64,000 nt of DNA, from contig JADJJZ010000030.1 in the NCBI GenBank assembly GCA_016706255.1, positions 1 through 64,000 of the forward strand, read 5' to 3'. The notes beneath the pieces were generated by a model. That model did not search any database. It was not told the DNA's origin and was given only the letters and a program-made list of their open reading frames with translations. The stretch comes from Bacteroidota bacterium (lineage in GTDB: Bacteria > Bacteroidota > Bacteroidia > Chitinophagales > BACL12). Below are positions 29,473 to 38,895 of this stretch, one piece after another (position 1 is the stretch's first letter; the number at the start of each line of letters is the position of its first letter). Position numbers and translations under genes: made by a program.

Positions 29473-30141
29473 ATGTCAAACACCGTTAATAATTTTCTTC
29501 AAACCATTAGCTCCCTGCGTATGTTGGAAGAATTAATTGTATTTGGCAAAATGGAGATTATACCGGAATCGGATTATAAAGATGTAATTACATTTTTAGA
29601 AGAAGAATATTTGGAAGAATCAACCGGATTTCCGATGAATGTGCCAGCTTTCAATGCAGAAGCTGCGTTGTGGGGGGCCAAAACAATTTACGCTGCTGCC
29701 GGAGTATTACTGGATAGGAATCAAAACAATAATGAATTAGATTTACTTTTTCCTCCATATGCAGGAAATATTGAGGCCGGCAGTATTTTATCGGTTGATT
29801 TATGTTTACGCTTTTTACCTCCTATATTGTTTCAACTTAAAAGAATTGATGTTGAAGATGAGGCAATAGTGTTATTGGAAAATATTTTAGCAACCTGGCA
29901 TTATTCAGGAATAAACTATCAACTCAATTATAGCAAAATAAATTTTACAACAATTTCTGATAATGTATGTATGTATCAGCTTTATTGTGACCGTATTATT
30001 CAATTTAAAAATCTGGAGCTGGCACAATTACCGGTTTTTAACAGTCATATAAAAGGATGTTTAGGCCTTCATACACATATATTTTGGAATGAATTAAAAA
30101 CAGCAAATAAAATAAATGAGCAAAGTAACCAATCTGAATAA
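29473..30141 (+). CDS. MoxR-vWA-beta-propeller ternary system protein (small bpX component)
   Basis: A 222-aa soluble protein, mostly helical with no signal peptide. It opens with LQTISSLRMLEELIVFGKME and has EEEYLEESTGFPMNVPAFNAEAALWGA-like content (shown here only in part: GFPMNVPAFNAEAALW), then a helical LDLCLRFLPPIL-type segment. I recognise this style from the first gene of Bacteroidota MoxR-vWA-beta-propeller operons, in which several families are called bpX; I cannot say which number. The assignment rests mainly on context: it overlaps the MoxR ATPase gene by 26 bases and the next three genes complete the set. A role as adaptor or effector of the ATPase is inference. Confidence 0.65.
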   Translation: MSNTVNNFLQTISSLRMLEELIVFGKMEIIPESDYKDVITFLEEEYLEESTGFPMNVPAFNAEAALWGAKTIYAAAGVLLDRNQNNNELDLLFPPYAGNIEAGSILSVDLCLRFLPPILFQLKRIDVEDEAIVLLENILATWHYSGINYQLNYSKINFTTISDNVCMYQLYCDRIIQFKNLELAQLPVFNSHIKGCLGLHTHIFWNELKTANKINEQSNQSE

Positions 30142-31246
30142 CGTATTACAATACGTAAAAGATGCTTTTATTGGAAAAGATGAAATAGTAGATTTATTGG
30201 GTATCTGTTTAATTGCCCGTGAAAATGCATTTTTACTAGGCCCTCCGGGTACTGCCAAGAGTGCTATTGTGCGTATGCTTTCCGAATGTATTAAGGACGG
30301 TCAGAATTTTGAATATTTATTAACCAGATTTACCGAACCTAACGAAATTTTTGGGCCTTTCGATATTCGTAAATTAAAGGAAGGTGAATTAAAAACCAAC
30401 ACCGAGGGGATGATGCCTGAAGCGTCGATGGTTTTTTTAGATGAAATATTTAATGCCAACAGCGCCATCTTAAATAGCCTGCTAATGGCGTTAAATGAAC
30501 GAATTTTCAGAAGGGGGAAAGAAACTAAAAAGTTACCTGCCTTAATGTTTGTTGGCGCAAGTAATATTTTACCTGAGGATGAAGCATTAAATGCGCTACT
30601 CGATCGTTTTTTGATACGAATTGAGTGCGATTATGTGGATACCGATTTAATGGAACAGGTTTTAGTTAAAGGCTGGCAACTGGAAAACAATGAACTTAAA
30701 ATTAAGCCGGAAATTACGCCTGCAGAAATTATTGAGTTACAGCAATTAAGCAAAAAAGTAAACATTGCTCCAATAAGAAAACAATATGTTGATTTAGTAC
30801 ATAATTTGAGAAATACCGGTATTAAAGTTTCTGACCGAAGAGCAGTGAAAGTGCAAAATCTAATAGCAGCGAGTGCAGTAATGTGTGGCCGCGAGGAAGC
30901 AATTTTATCGGATTTGTGGGTGTTAAAATATATATGGGATACGGAAGAGCAAATTGAAATTTTATCGGGTATCGTTGATAATGTTATAGATAAAAGTATA
31001 ACCGACGGTGCACATCCGCAAGCGCTTTTTAATAAAGCACCTCACCCTGAAGAATTAATGAAAGAAGTAATTCTGTTAAAAGATAAATGGTCGGTTGAGG
31101 GATTATCATTTGAGGAGCAAAATATTATTAAAGACAAATTGCGCTATATTCAAAACAGATGTAACTGGATAAAAAACAAAGAGCATAAGCAATATATTGA
31201 AAATGAAATTGAGCAATTATGGCAAACAATGCTGAAAACATTATAA
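30116..31246 (+). CDS. MoxR-family AAA+ ATPase of the bpX ternary system
   Basis: A 376-aa AAA+ ATPase. Walker A is LGPPGTAKSAIVR (about residue 39), Walker B MVFLDEIFNANSAILN (about 104), sensor 1 FVGASNILPEDE (about 145), and an arginine-finger segment NALLDRFLIRIE follows at about 160. The C-terminal helical lid contains KVSDRRAVKVQNLIAASAV, as in RavA-type MoxR proteins. MoxR ATPases remodel or insert cofactors together with vWA proteins. Here the partner is the vWA-propeller protein two genes downstream. It starts inside the preceding gene and overlaps the next by 28 bases, so all are translationally coupled. Confidence 0.9.
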   Translation: MSKVTNLNNVLQYVKDAFIGKDEIVDLLGICLIARENAFLLGPPGTAKSAIVRMLSECIKDGQNFEYLLTRFTEPNEIFGPFDIRKLKEGELKTNTEGMMPEASMVFLDEIFNANSAILNSLLMALNERIFRRGKETKKLPALMFVGASNILPEDEALNALLDRFLIRIECDYVDTDLMEQVLVKGWQLENNELKIKPEITPAEIIELQQLSKKVNIAPIRKQYVDLVHNLRNTGIKVSDRRAVKVQNLIAASAVMCGREEAILSDLWVLKYIWDTEEQIEILSGIVDNVIDKSITDGAHPQALFNKAPHPEELMKEVILLKDKWSVEGLSFEEQNIIKDKLRYIQNRCNWIKNKEHKQYIENEIEQLWQTMLKTL

Positions 31247-31944
31247 ATTACTATTTGCGTTTGCCGTTATCCTGTAGGGCAGAATTGGCTCATATCAGAA
31301 GCTGGGCTAATTTAAAAACCGGAGTCGACGGCCAAATGTTTTGGGTAAAAGGTTTTACGGAGGAACAAATAAACGATGTTAAGGTTAAAATCATACCCGA
31401 AAAAGTCTTGTTTTATGAAAAAGACAATAAATTGTTTTTATTAAACAGTTTACTTCCTGAAATTTCGATACCCGGAATTTTATGGTCTCCTATCGAAAAT
31501 GGATTGCCAATTACCCTGCCGCAGTTTAATCACAATTATTTCGGTGTTAATGAGCAAATTGAAATTACTTTAAATCCCTCAGAAAAAGAGGAAACAGCGG
31601 TGTTGCAAAAAGTTGCTATCAGCCATTTAGTACAATATATAAACATAGCTCCCGCGATTAGATTAGCACCTTTAAAATGGTGTTTGTTTGGCGATTCGGA
31701 AGCTTTAGTAATGGGTACACCGTTGTTGCCATTGCCGGGTAATACCTATTGGATAAATGCAGGATTTATTTTGCCTTCGGGCTACGATTTAACTTACCCT
31801 TTTCTACAAAATCATATTGAAGTTTATTTGAATACTTTAAACCACAATTATGTATTGTGGGATGTTGAGGGTAATTATTCCCTGATTGACAAATCAGTTT
31901 TTATTCCGTTAACCAGAAGTTCGTTGCGGCAAACGCTTGTTTGA
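31219..31944 (+). CDS. bpX-type protein of the MoxR-vWA-beta-propeller system
   Basis: A 241-aa soluble protein between the MoxR ATPase and the vWA-propeller gene. It begins within the last codons of the ATPase gene (28-base overlap) with NAENIINYYLRLPLSCRAEL and contains GQMFWVKGFTEEQIND, a PEISIPGILWSPI turn and, near the end, ANTYWINAGFILPSGYDL-like sequence (read as GNTYWINAGFILPSGYDLTY). This pattern, including the W-x-KGF and the G-x-x-LP-x-G-Y-x-L-x-x-P end, is one I associate with a bpX family. Beta-rich, no membrane segments. Function unknown; position and coupling say it belongs to the complex. Confidence 0.65.
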   Translation: MANNAENIINYYLRLPLSCRAELAHIRSWANLKTGVDGQMFWVKGFTEEQINDVKVKIIPEKVLFYEKDNKLFLLNSLLPEISIPGILWSPIENGLPITLPQFNHNYFGVNEQIEITLNPSEKEETAVLQKVAISHLVQYINIAPAIRLAPLKWCLFGDSEALVMGTPLLPLPGNTYWINAGFILPSGYDLTYPFLQNHIEVYLNTLNHNYVLWDVEGNYSLIDKSVFIPLTRSSLRQTLV

Positions 31945-31955
31945 AATAATTTATA

Positions 31956-34487
31956 ATGGATCCATTAAACTATTTACAACAACATTCACAATACTTCTGG
32001 CAATGGGAGGAGAACGGAACGGTATTGTCTATTCCCAATGGATCAACAATAGCTTATAAGGATTTTATATTCACCTTATTTCAATCTTTTAATGAAAGTG
32101 GTTTACCTCCATTTGGAACCTTACTGCTTGCCGTTATTGCAACAAACAACTATGGTAAAGCCGATATTAATAAAGTATTCGAAATAGTAAACGCATTACC
32201 CTATGCCAAAAATGATGACATATTAATAAAGGCGAAAAAAGTTTTAGAAATTATAAGTGAGCTGCCTGATAATTATAAAACAAGAGAAAACAGAATTCAA
32301 TTGTTGTATAATTTATTAACGAATGCACATAATAAATTAAGTGTTCAAAAAACATCACAAATAATTTACTTTACTATTTCCCCAAAAAATGAAGTGGAAG
32401 TTAATGATACTGTTACTACAATATATATTCCACCAATTGAACTGGATTTTAAGCCCTTTGCACTTTTAGCTGAAAAATATGATTCTGTTGAATCCATCTT
32501 AAAAGATTTGAGTAGTGTTCCTGAGTTTAAAACAATTAAAATTGAAACGGAAAATGTTTCTGAGCTAGTTGCACCACAACAAAATTTAGAAGAAGCACTA
32601 ATTAATCACCACGAAACATTTTTCATTGGAGCAATGATAAAAACAGTTCGAAGTGGTTTAAATATCCCCGTTCATAGTGCACTTCCCAGCATTCAGCCCT
32701 TAGGCGGAGTAGCTGATTTAAGTAATAAAGGCGATTTAGACCGGTTGCTGATTTCTGAGTTCGCTTATGAGGATGATATCTTTTTACAGCGACTTGCCAA
32801 TAATGAATCGCTGTATTTAAATAAAGAAATACCGCCCATAAAAAACGAATTAGAAAGGGTTTTTCTAATTGACATATCTATTCATAATTGGGGGACCATC
32901 AAATCAATAGCTTATGCAATTTTATTGGCTATTGCACATCATCCGAAAACGGATATTTTAAGCACAGCATTTGTGGTGGGCAAAACTGCAAAACAAATTC
33001 AATTTAACACCATTCATGAATTAATAGCCGGTATTCAACATTTGGATACTGCTTTACATGCTGCCAATGGCATTAAAGACTTTTTTGCAACCTATTCTGG
33101 TAAAAGCAAAATTGAGGTGTTTTATATCTATGGAAAAGAAAGTCAGCAATTTCCTGAAATTAAAAACACCCTAGCCGATTTTAAACTCAAAATTCATTAT
33201 TGGATCGCGCTAGATGAATTTGGCAATATCGATATTTTTAAAAGACAACAAAACAGCAAAAAACATATCCAACATATTTTGTTGCCGTTAAAAAGTCTTT
33301 TCGAAACAAAATCAAAATCACTACATAACACCTTTGACCAAAAAACATTGCACAACCTTCCGCTATTAGTGAATAATGCAAGAAATTTAAAAAGAACAAT
33401 TGTTACAGAAAATGATGAGGTGTTTATAATAACCCATACCAAATACTTGTTCAAATTATATAACCATACGGTAACCCCCAAAGCGAAAGGTTGGGAGCTT
33501 ATATACGGAGACATACCTGTAACTTTTGCCGAATTTTGTATTGGAAAATCAAAAAATGGCATCTATTATTTATGTTGTGTAAATTTTAATACACAGGAAG
33601 TAGGTGTAATTAATTTAGAAACCAAACAAAACATTAAGTTGGTAATTCCTGAAAGTATTTCTTTACGTATTCAAGGTATTACTCATAACAATAACCTGTT
33701 TAATCTCCACTATAGAACAAATAGTTATTGTGTTGATTATGAAGGCAATTTAATATCATTTGGCCCAACAAAGGATGTTTACCCGCAGTTTGAGGATATG
33801 AAAAAAAAGGAATCGGAGATAGAAAAATTGCATATTAACAAATCGAACGTTTTTAAAAATATAAAATCAATTCATATCAGTTCAAACCATAATCTTGTAT
33901 TTAATAAACACGAATTGATTGTAGATAAACTGAATAACATCAGAATGGAAACCAATTTTAATATAGACTATTTAGTTTCCGCAATTAGAATTGATACCAA
34001 TAAATTTAGTTTTGGCAATGGATTCAATATTGAAATGCATGATTCCGGGGTTATTATTATAAGCAATAACGCAAAGGAAAATATATATCTCATACCCGGG
34101 TTAAAAACGAATCTTGCGATTAGCACCAAATCTGAATTTGCGGGAAACCTTTATTATTTTAAAGATGAAATTTACGATATTAATATCCTGTCACCAATAC
34201 TTTCTCCACTAATGGCAATTAAAGTGTTTAAAAAAGTATTAGATATCCCCACTATAAAAGTTAAACAACTAATAGACAACAATAGTAATATAAAAGAAAT
34301 TAACACAACGCTCGAGCTGGCGCATAAATTAAAGCATGAATTAGAATCGTCTGGTGTAAAGAGTGATATTATACCGGCACAAATTGGTGTGGCAAAGGAA
34401 AGTGTTTTACAGGTTATTGAGCCGGAAGCTTTTTTTAAAAAAATTATTACACCGTATATTACAGCAATTCTGAATAATGGAGCTTAA
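31956..34487 (+). CDS. vWA plus beta-propeller protein of the bpX ternary system
   Basis: An 843-aa soluble protein. Residues 1-130 are helical. A von Willebrand A-like domain lies at about 300-440, starting with ERVFLIDISIHNW and continuing with AYAILLAIAHHP and KIEVFYIYGKESQQFPEI. The MIDAS motif D-x-S-x-S reads D-I-S-I-H, so metal binding may be weak or lost. From about residue 470 (LPLLVNNARNLKRTI) to about 760 the chain is a series of short beta strands such as EVFIITHTKYLFKLYNHTVT, IYYLCCVNF and LFNLHYRTNSYCVDYEG, consistent with a beta-propeller. This vWA-propeller fusion is the name-giving member of the system. It starts 11 bases after the preceding gene and overlaps the next by 11. 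Confidence 0.75.
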   Translation: MDPLNYLQQHSQYFWQWEENGTVLSIPNGSTIAYKDFIFTLFQSFNESGLPPFGTLLLAVIATNNYGKADINKVFEIVNALPYAKNDDILIKAKKVLEIISELPDNYKTRENRIQLLYNLLTNAHNKLSVQKTSQIIYFTISPKNEVEVNDTVTTIYIPPIELDFKPFALLAEKYDSVESILKDLSSVPEFKTIKIETENVSELVAPQQNLEEALINHHETFFIGAMIKTVRSGLNIPVHSALPSIQPLGGVADLSNKGDLDRLLISEFAYEDDIFLQRLANNESLYLNKEIPPIKNELERVFLIDISIHNWGTIKSIAYAILLAIAHHPKTDILSTAFVVGKTAKQIQFNTIHELIAGIQHLDTALHAANGIKDFFATYSGKSKIEVFYIYGKESQQFPEIKNTLADFKLKIHYWIALDEFGNIDIFKRQQNSKKHIQHILLPLKSLFETKSKSLHNTFDQKTLHNLPLLVNNARNLKRTIVTENDEVFIITHTKYLFKLYNHTVTPKAKGWELIYGDIPVTFAEFCIGKSKNGIYYLCCVNFNTQEVGVINLETKQNIKLVIPESISLRIQGITHNNNLFNLHYRTNSYCVDYEGNLISFGPTKDVYPQFEDMKKKESEIEKLHINKSNVFKNIKSIHISSNHNLVFNKHELIVDKLNNIRMETNFNIDYLVSAIRIDTNKFSFGNGFNIEMHDSGVIIISNNAKENIYLIPGLKTNLAISTKSEFAGNLYYFKDEIYDINILSPILSPLMAIKVFKKVLDIPTIKVKQLIDNNSNIKEINTTLELAHKLKHELESSGVKSDIIPAQIGVAKESVLQVIEPEAFFKKIITPYITAILNNGA

Positions 34488-36201
34488 ATTAATTCCATAT
34501 CAAAAAAACAAGTATCCGATAAGTGCATTGCTTATAAAGGGTGAAGGTGTGCATTATTGGTTTCAGGAGTTCATGCGCATGGAAATTAATATGCGTCATG
34601 TGGAAGTATATCCCATCCCGGGCTTACAGGCTAATTCCATCTGGGGATGTCTCCTAATAACGAATGGCCAATTAAATGCAGATTTGGCGGGTAAACATCT
34701 TCTTTGTCAGGTTATTCATAATGTAATTTACATCCCCGAGAGTGCCGATGTTTTGCCTAACTTATCGGTCAGGGATATTGAAATACTATTTAAAAACAAA
34801 CGTCATATTTTTCATCCTGATTTCGGCTTATTTGAATTAGACCAACCTTTAAATTTGCAGGAATTAATAAAACTACCTGATTCTGAGCAACAGTTAACTA
34901 TAATGCCAAATATTGGCTACCAGCCACCATCTACCATAAATAGTTTTAAGGTGTTGTTAGCTAACGATGTAAATGTTTTAGAGGCATTAGAAAAAAAAGT
35001 TGTCCCTGAAAAAAAATCTTTATCTGAAAACAAACTGAGTTATAAGGAAAAAATCAAATATAAATTTTATAAACTACTTTTCAGAAGAGATAAGTTAAAT
35101 ACCGAATCACCCAAAACAACCGAAAAACCTGCCTATAAAATATGGATGCAAATTGGTGGCCTATTTAATAAAAAGAATAAAAATTGGCAGGGAGATGCTA
35201 AAAATGAATTTGAAGCACTTGATGACCGAAGTGCAAAGGAGCTTGACAAGCTTATTCGTATGTTAGAAAAAGATCCGCATGAGGCACTGAAATACGCTTT
35301 ACCTATAAACAGTACGGGTGCACAACGTGGAACAAACATAGGCACTTATCGGGTTTCACAAATCTGGAAAAATTTGGGTTTAAATCAAAATCATCGAACC
35401 ACCGGTGGGAGCGTATCATTAGAAGATTTAGAAATTAAAAAACTGTACGATCAATATGTCAAAACAGCGGAATTGCTAATTGAGCAAAAAAAATATGAAC
35501 AGGCTGCCTTTGTATATATGAAATTGCTTAAAAATTATTATAAAGCAGCTCAAACACTTTATGAGGGCAAATTATTTGCGGAAGCCGCTGCTATTTATCT
35601 TAACTATGATAAAAATCCACGACAGGCCGCAGTTTGTTATGAAGCCGGCAATATGCTGAATGAGGCTATTCAGATACATATTAAGTTAAAACAATACGAA
35701 AAAGCTGGTGATTTGTACATCAAATTAAATCAGAAAAAGGAAGCATTTGTAATGTATGAAAAGGTTGTTGAAAATTACAATGCGAGTAATCAATATATTA
35801 AAAGCTCAATCATTTATAAAGATAAAATGGGCAATGTTGAGGGTGCTCAAAAATTGTTGTTAAGCGGTTGGGTAAATAATGCTGATGCAAGAAATTGTCT
35901 CGGTATGTATTTGAATAATATTACAGAGGCTGAGCAACTGAAGGCAGAAATTTCAACAATTTCTAATAAGTATTTAACTGAAAATAATATTTCAAATTAT
36001 TTATTTTTATTACATACACATTACAACAACAGCAATGAAATAAAGTCATTTATATATAATGAGGCTTATCGGTTGGTTTCAAAATATGTTGATTACGATC
36101 CGAAACTCGTAAAAAAATTAAATGAATTTAAGCCGGCTGATAAAGTTTTAAATAAAGATGTTCTCAGGTATGTTTTACACAATAAAAAAGGCTCCCTGTA
36201 A
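34477..36201 (+). CDS. bpX-domain protein with C-terminal helical (TPR-like) repeats
   Basis: A 574-aa soluble protein, last gene of the operon. The N-terminal 160 residues (MELKLIPYQKNKYPISAL, then HVEVYPIPGLQANSIWGCLL and RHIFHPDFGLFEL) form a beta-rich domain with the style of a bpX family. A basic linker (about 170-250) holds many lysines. From about residue 325 onwards there is an alpha-solenoid with repeats such as EQKKYEQAAFVYMKLLKNY, GKLFAEAAAIYLNYDKNP, AAVCYEAGNMLNEAIQIH and LKQYEKAGDLYIKLNQKKEA, about 20 residues apart. This suits a scaffold that binds partner proteins. It starts within the vWA-propeller gene. Target is unknown. Confidence 0.7.
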   Translation: MELKLIPYQKNKYPISALLIKGEGVHYWFQEFMRMEINMRHVEVYPIPGLQANSIWGCLLITNGQLNADLAGKHLLCQVIHNVIYIPESADVLPNLSVRDIEILFKNKRHIFHPDFGLFELDQPLNLQELIKLPDSEQQLTIMPNIGYQPPSTINSFKVLLANDVNVLEALEKKVVPEKKSLSENKLSYKEKIKYKFYKLLFRRDKLNTESPKTTEKPAYKIWMQIGGLFNKKNKNWQGDAKNEFEALDDRSAKELDKLIRMLEKDPHEALKYALPINSTGAQRGTNIGTYRVSQIWKNLGLNQNHRTTGGSVSLEDLEIKKLYDQYVKTAELLIEQKKYEQAAFVYMKLLKNYYKAAQTLYEGKLFAEAAAIYLNYDKNPRQAAVCYEAGNMLNEAIQIHIKLKQYEKAGDLYIKLNQKKEAFVMYEKVVENYNASNQYIKSSIIYKDKMGNVEGAQKLLLSGWVNNADARNCLGMYLNNITEAEQLKAEISTISNKYLTENNISNYLFLLHTHYNNSNEIKSFIYNEAYRLVSKYVDYDPKLVKKLNEFKPADKVLNKDVLRYVLHNKKGSL

Positions 36202-36214
36202 ATTAGGAAGCCTT
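36184..36214 (-). terminator. Terminator, mainly for the HMA gene
   Basis: AAGGCTTCC (minus strand, from 36214) pairs with GGGAGCCTT and is followed by a run of T at 36189-36184. The hairpin also lies right at the 3' end of the bpX operon and may work both ways. Confidence 0.6.
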
Positions 36215-36235
36215 GGTTTATATAATTTTATACGC

Positions 36236-36565
36236 TTACTCTTTCTTACAACAAGAATGTAATGCATCATATGCTTCAGGGTTGGCCGGAAGTTCATCAG
36301 CATCATATCCTATTGCAATTATTGCTGCTTTAATAGCTTCTGCGGTTGTTTTATCACCATCATATTTTACGGCTACTACTTTTGAATCTAAATCAAGATC
36401 TGCAGTTTTTACACCTTCTACACTGCCTACCGCTTTTTCAATAGCCGCTTTGCATGTTCCACACTGTGCAGATGTTTTAATTTCTACGTATTGTTTGCCA
36501 CCGGTTTGGGCTGACAAGCTTCCCGTAATTACAAAGAAGCTGATTATTGTTATTATTATTTTCAT
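36236..36565 (-). CDS. Secreted heavy-metal-associated (HMA) domain protein
   Basis: A 109-aa protein with a signal peptide (MKIIITIISFFVITGSLSAQ) and a single HMA ferredoxin-like domain. The metal site is QCGTCKAAIEKAV, with two cysteines spaced C-x-x-C, and the domain ends with AIIAIGYDADELPANPEAYD. The tail carries another pair, HSCCKKE. HMA domains bind Cu(I), Zn or Hg; in a periplasmic setting next to a TonB receptor and MbnP/MbnH genes, copper is the most likely metal (inference). ATG 36565 starts the signal peptide; an ATG two codons earlier (36571) is equally possible. Downstream of the TonB receptor gene on the same strand, 38 bases away. Confidence 0.85.
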   Translation of the reverse strand: MKIIITIISFFVITGSLSAQTGGKQYVEIKTSAQCGTCKAAIEKAVGSVEGVKTADLDLDSKVVAVKYDGDKTTAEAIKAAIIAIGYDADELPANPEAYDALHSCCKKE

Positions 36566-36602
36566 ATACATTTGTTTTATGCGATACTACAAATCTCGCG
36601 TT

Positions 36603-38819
36603 TTAATTAAATATTATTCGAATTCCTCCATAAAATTTTCTTTCCATTAGTGGAGCATATATCACAGATGCATCAAAATCTGCTCCAAAAGGGTCAGTTG
36701 CGCCAATAATGGGATGATGTTGTGTGTAATTACCAATATTCTCAGACCCGATATACACTTCAATTTTATCAAATTGTTTCGTTATCTGACCCAAATACAA
36801 AGCATACGCAGGCGAGCTTGTCCCGATATCATGCGCCGCATGGTTTTCACTTAAATCAGGTAAACGGCTGGAACCATACAATTGAGCAGTAGCATCAAAT
36901 AAAACACCTGCTCTTTTCCAATTGTAACTTAAGTTTACCAATCCTCTGTGTTTAAATGTTAATGGCACTTCAAGCAATTCGCCATGGTAAGTTTCTTTTG
37001 CATCGGTAAATTTATATGCAGTGCGCAAATCAAAATTTTTGAATACGGTATAATTTAATTCTGCCTGAATCACGTTACTATAGGAATCACCTTTTAAATT
37101 ATAAATATAAATGGAATCGGCGCTTGCATCTATATCAACAACAATCTGATTAACAAAATCAGTTCTGTAAACATCAAATGTGAGTGTTCCCTCGTTGTGA
37201 TTTAATTCGAAAGGTTGAATAATTGTAATACCATAATTCCAACCTTCTTCAGGTAATAAATTTGAACTGATTTGCAACGCCCTGTTACTTGTTAACAAAG
37301 CGGTATTTTCTGCAAACACATTTGCAGTTCTATATCCTTTACCTATTGATGCTCTAAACGTTGTTGCCTTAAACGCATTATATTTAAAATGTACTCTTGG
37401 TGTTAAAAATGTGCCGTATAAATTATGATAATCGGCACGGGCGCCAACCAAAACACTTAATTTATCGGAAGGTTTATATTGATATTCTGCAAATACACCC
37501 GGAACAGATTCTTCCCGCAAATAATCAATACCCTGAAAGGTTTCATCAAAATTATTATACAAATAGCTCAATCCGGTTTTAATCGTATTGTTTGTATTTT
37601 TTAGGTATGTTTCGAAAATAAAATTTGCTGATGCATATATTTCGTTCCCGGAATATTCATTTAATCCAAATAAACTATTTTGCTGGTGGCTTGCAAAATT
37701 AATTATAGTACCAATTGAAGTATTTGGGCGTGTAAATACAAAACCGTTTTTCATAAATGCTTCGAAGCGATTGATGTTAACGTTAACACCGTAACCATTA
37801 TTAACGCCCGGTTCCATTTGTTTATCGTAATTTAATTGTCCACCCGTAAGGTCAGATGAAACATATTTAACACCAAACTGCGCTTCATGTTTTTTACCTG
37901 AAAAGTAGTTCCATTTATTCATCACTGCATAGGTTGAATTTAATGGAGCATCTAGAAATCCATCGGTATTATGGTCCAGTTTCGTCTGGAGTTGACTGGT
38001 ATGTGCAAATAATGCCGTTGACCATTTTTCATTAAATAAATGTTTGTATATAACATTCGCTTCGTACCGGCCTGAATTACTTGCGTATAAATTAATTAAG
38101 GCACGTTCCTCATCAATGTCAAATGGTTTTTTAAGCTCGGCATTTATTGCACCGGTGATACCTTCATAACCATTCACAACGGAGCCCGGGCCTTTAGTAA
38201 TTTGGATACTTTCCAACCAGGGACCGGGTATATAGGTTAAACCATAAGATGAAGCCAAACCACGCACATTCGGCATATTTTCTACCATTATTTGCGAATA
38301 AACACCATCCAGTCCCAACAATTTAATTGTTTTAGCACCGGTTATGGCATCACTGAATTCCGCATCAACGGTATTATTTGTTTCAAAACTTTCACTTAAA
38401 TTACAACAGGCTGCTTTTAATAATTCCTTTTTGTTTAATGTTTCCGTATTTATCGGATTTGTTGTATTTGCAACTTTTCCTGAAGCTGAACCCTCCACTT
38501 CAACAGTATTTAAATCAGTTGAAGGTTGAAGCATAATGTGAAATTTAGTGTTTGATCTGGCATCAAGTGTATCGTTTTGATAACCAACAAAACTCACTAC
38601 AAAATATATTTGAGCAGCATTTGTTTTTGCTAAAGTAAACGACCCGTCTTCGGCACTTACTGTTCCGTTTGTAGTATTTAACCAGACAATATTAGCACCC
38701 GGAAGGCCAATCATATTGCCACTTTCATCGTTTGTCATGATATGGCCGCTGATGTTTTGAGCAACCATCGGAACACATAAAATAGTGACGATAAATAAAT
38801 AAATTATTTTAAATTTCAT
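36603..38819 (-). CDS. TonB-dependent outer-membrane receptor, probably for a metal
   Basis: A 738-aa receptor. After a signal peptide (KIIYLFIVTILCVPMVAQ), residues 20-110 form a carboxypeptidase-regulatory-like domain (NISGHIMTNDESGNMIGLPG). The plug domain follows, with a di-cysteine AACCNLSESFETN at about 137 and DAITGAKTIKLLGLDG, then ITKGPGSVVNGYEGITGAIN. The rest is a 22-strand barrel ending in GGIRIIFN with a terminal aromatic/Asn. The AACCNLxESFExN plus GAxxIxxLGLxG plug is a recognised subgroup that sits with HMA and HYC_CC_PP genes. It would take up a metal or metal complex with TonB energy. It lies in the order HYC_CC_PP, receptor, HMA on the minus strand. Confidence 0.88.
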   Translation of the reverse strand: MKFKIIYLFIVTILCVPMVAQNISGHIMTNDESGNMIGLPGANIVWLNTTNGTVSAEDGSFTLAKTNAAQIYFVVSFVGYQNDTLDARSNTKFHIMLQPSTDLNTVEVEGSASGKVANTTNPINTETLNKKELLKAACCNLSESFETNNTVDAEFSDAITGAKTIKLLGLDGVYSQIMVENMPNVRGLASSYGLTYIPGPWLESIQITKGPGSVVNGYEGITGAINAELKKPFDIDEERALINLYASNSGRYEANVIYKHLFNEKWSTALFAHTSQLQTKLDHNTDGFLDAPLNSTYAVMNKWNYFSGKKHEAQFGVKYVSSDLTGGQLNYDKQMEPGVNNGYGVNVNINRFEAFMKNGFVFTRPNTSIGTIINFASHQQNSLFGLNEYSGNEIYASANFIFETYLKNTNNTIKTGLSYLYNNFDETFQGIDYLREESVPGVFAEYQYKPSDKLSVLVGARADYHNLYGTFLTPRVHFKYNAFKATTFRASIGKGYRTANVFAENTALLTSNRALQISSNLLPEEGWNYGITIIQPFELNHNEGTLTFDVYRTDFVNQIVVDIDASADSIYIYNLKGDSYSNVIQAELNYTVFKNFDLRTAYKFTDAKETYHGELLEVPLTFKHRGLVNLSYNWKRAGVLFDATAQLYGSSRLPDLSENHAAHDIGTSSPAYALYLGQITKQFDKIEVYIGSENIGNYTQHHPIIGATDPFGADFDASVIYAPLMERKFYGGIRIIFN

Positions 38820-38895
38820 TACAATTTGATTTACATATTATAAAAAATACAATGCCCTTCACTTGGTGAACGACAAAAAAACATAAAATGTAAAA

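Noticed and set aside
36213..36650. Plus-strand 145-aa frame
   Set aside because: Antisense shadow of the HMA gene, low-complexity translation with no family features.
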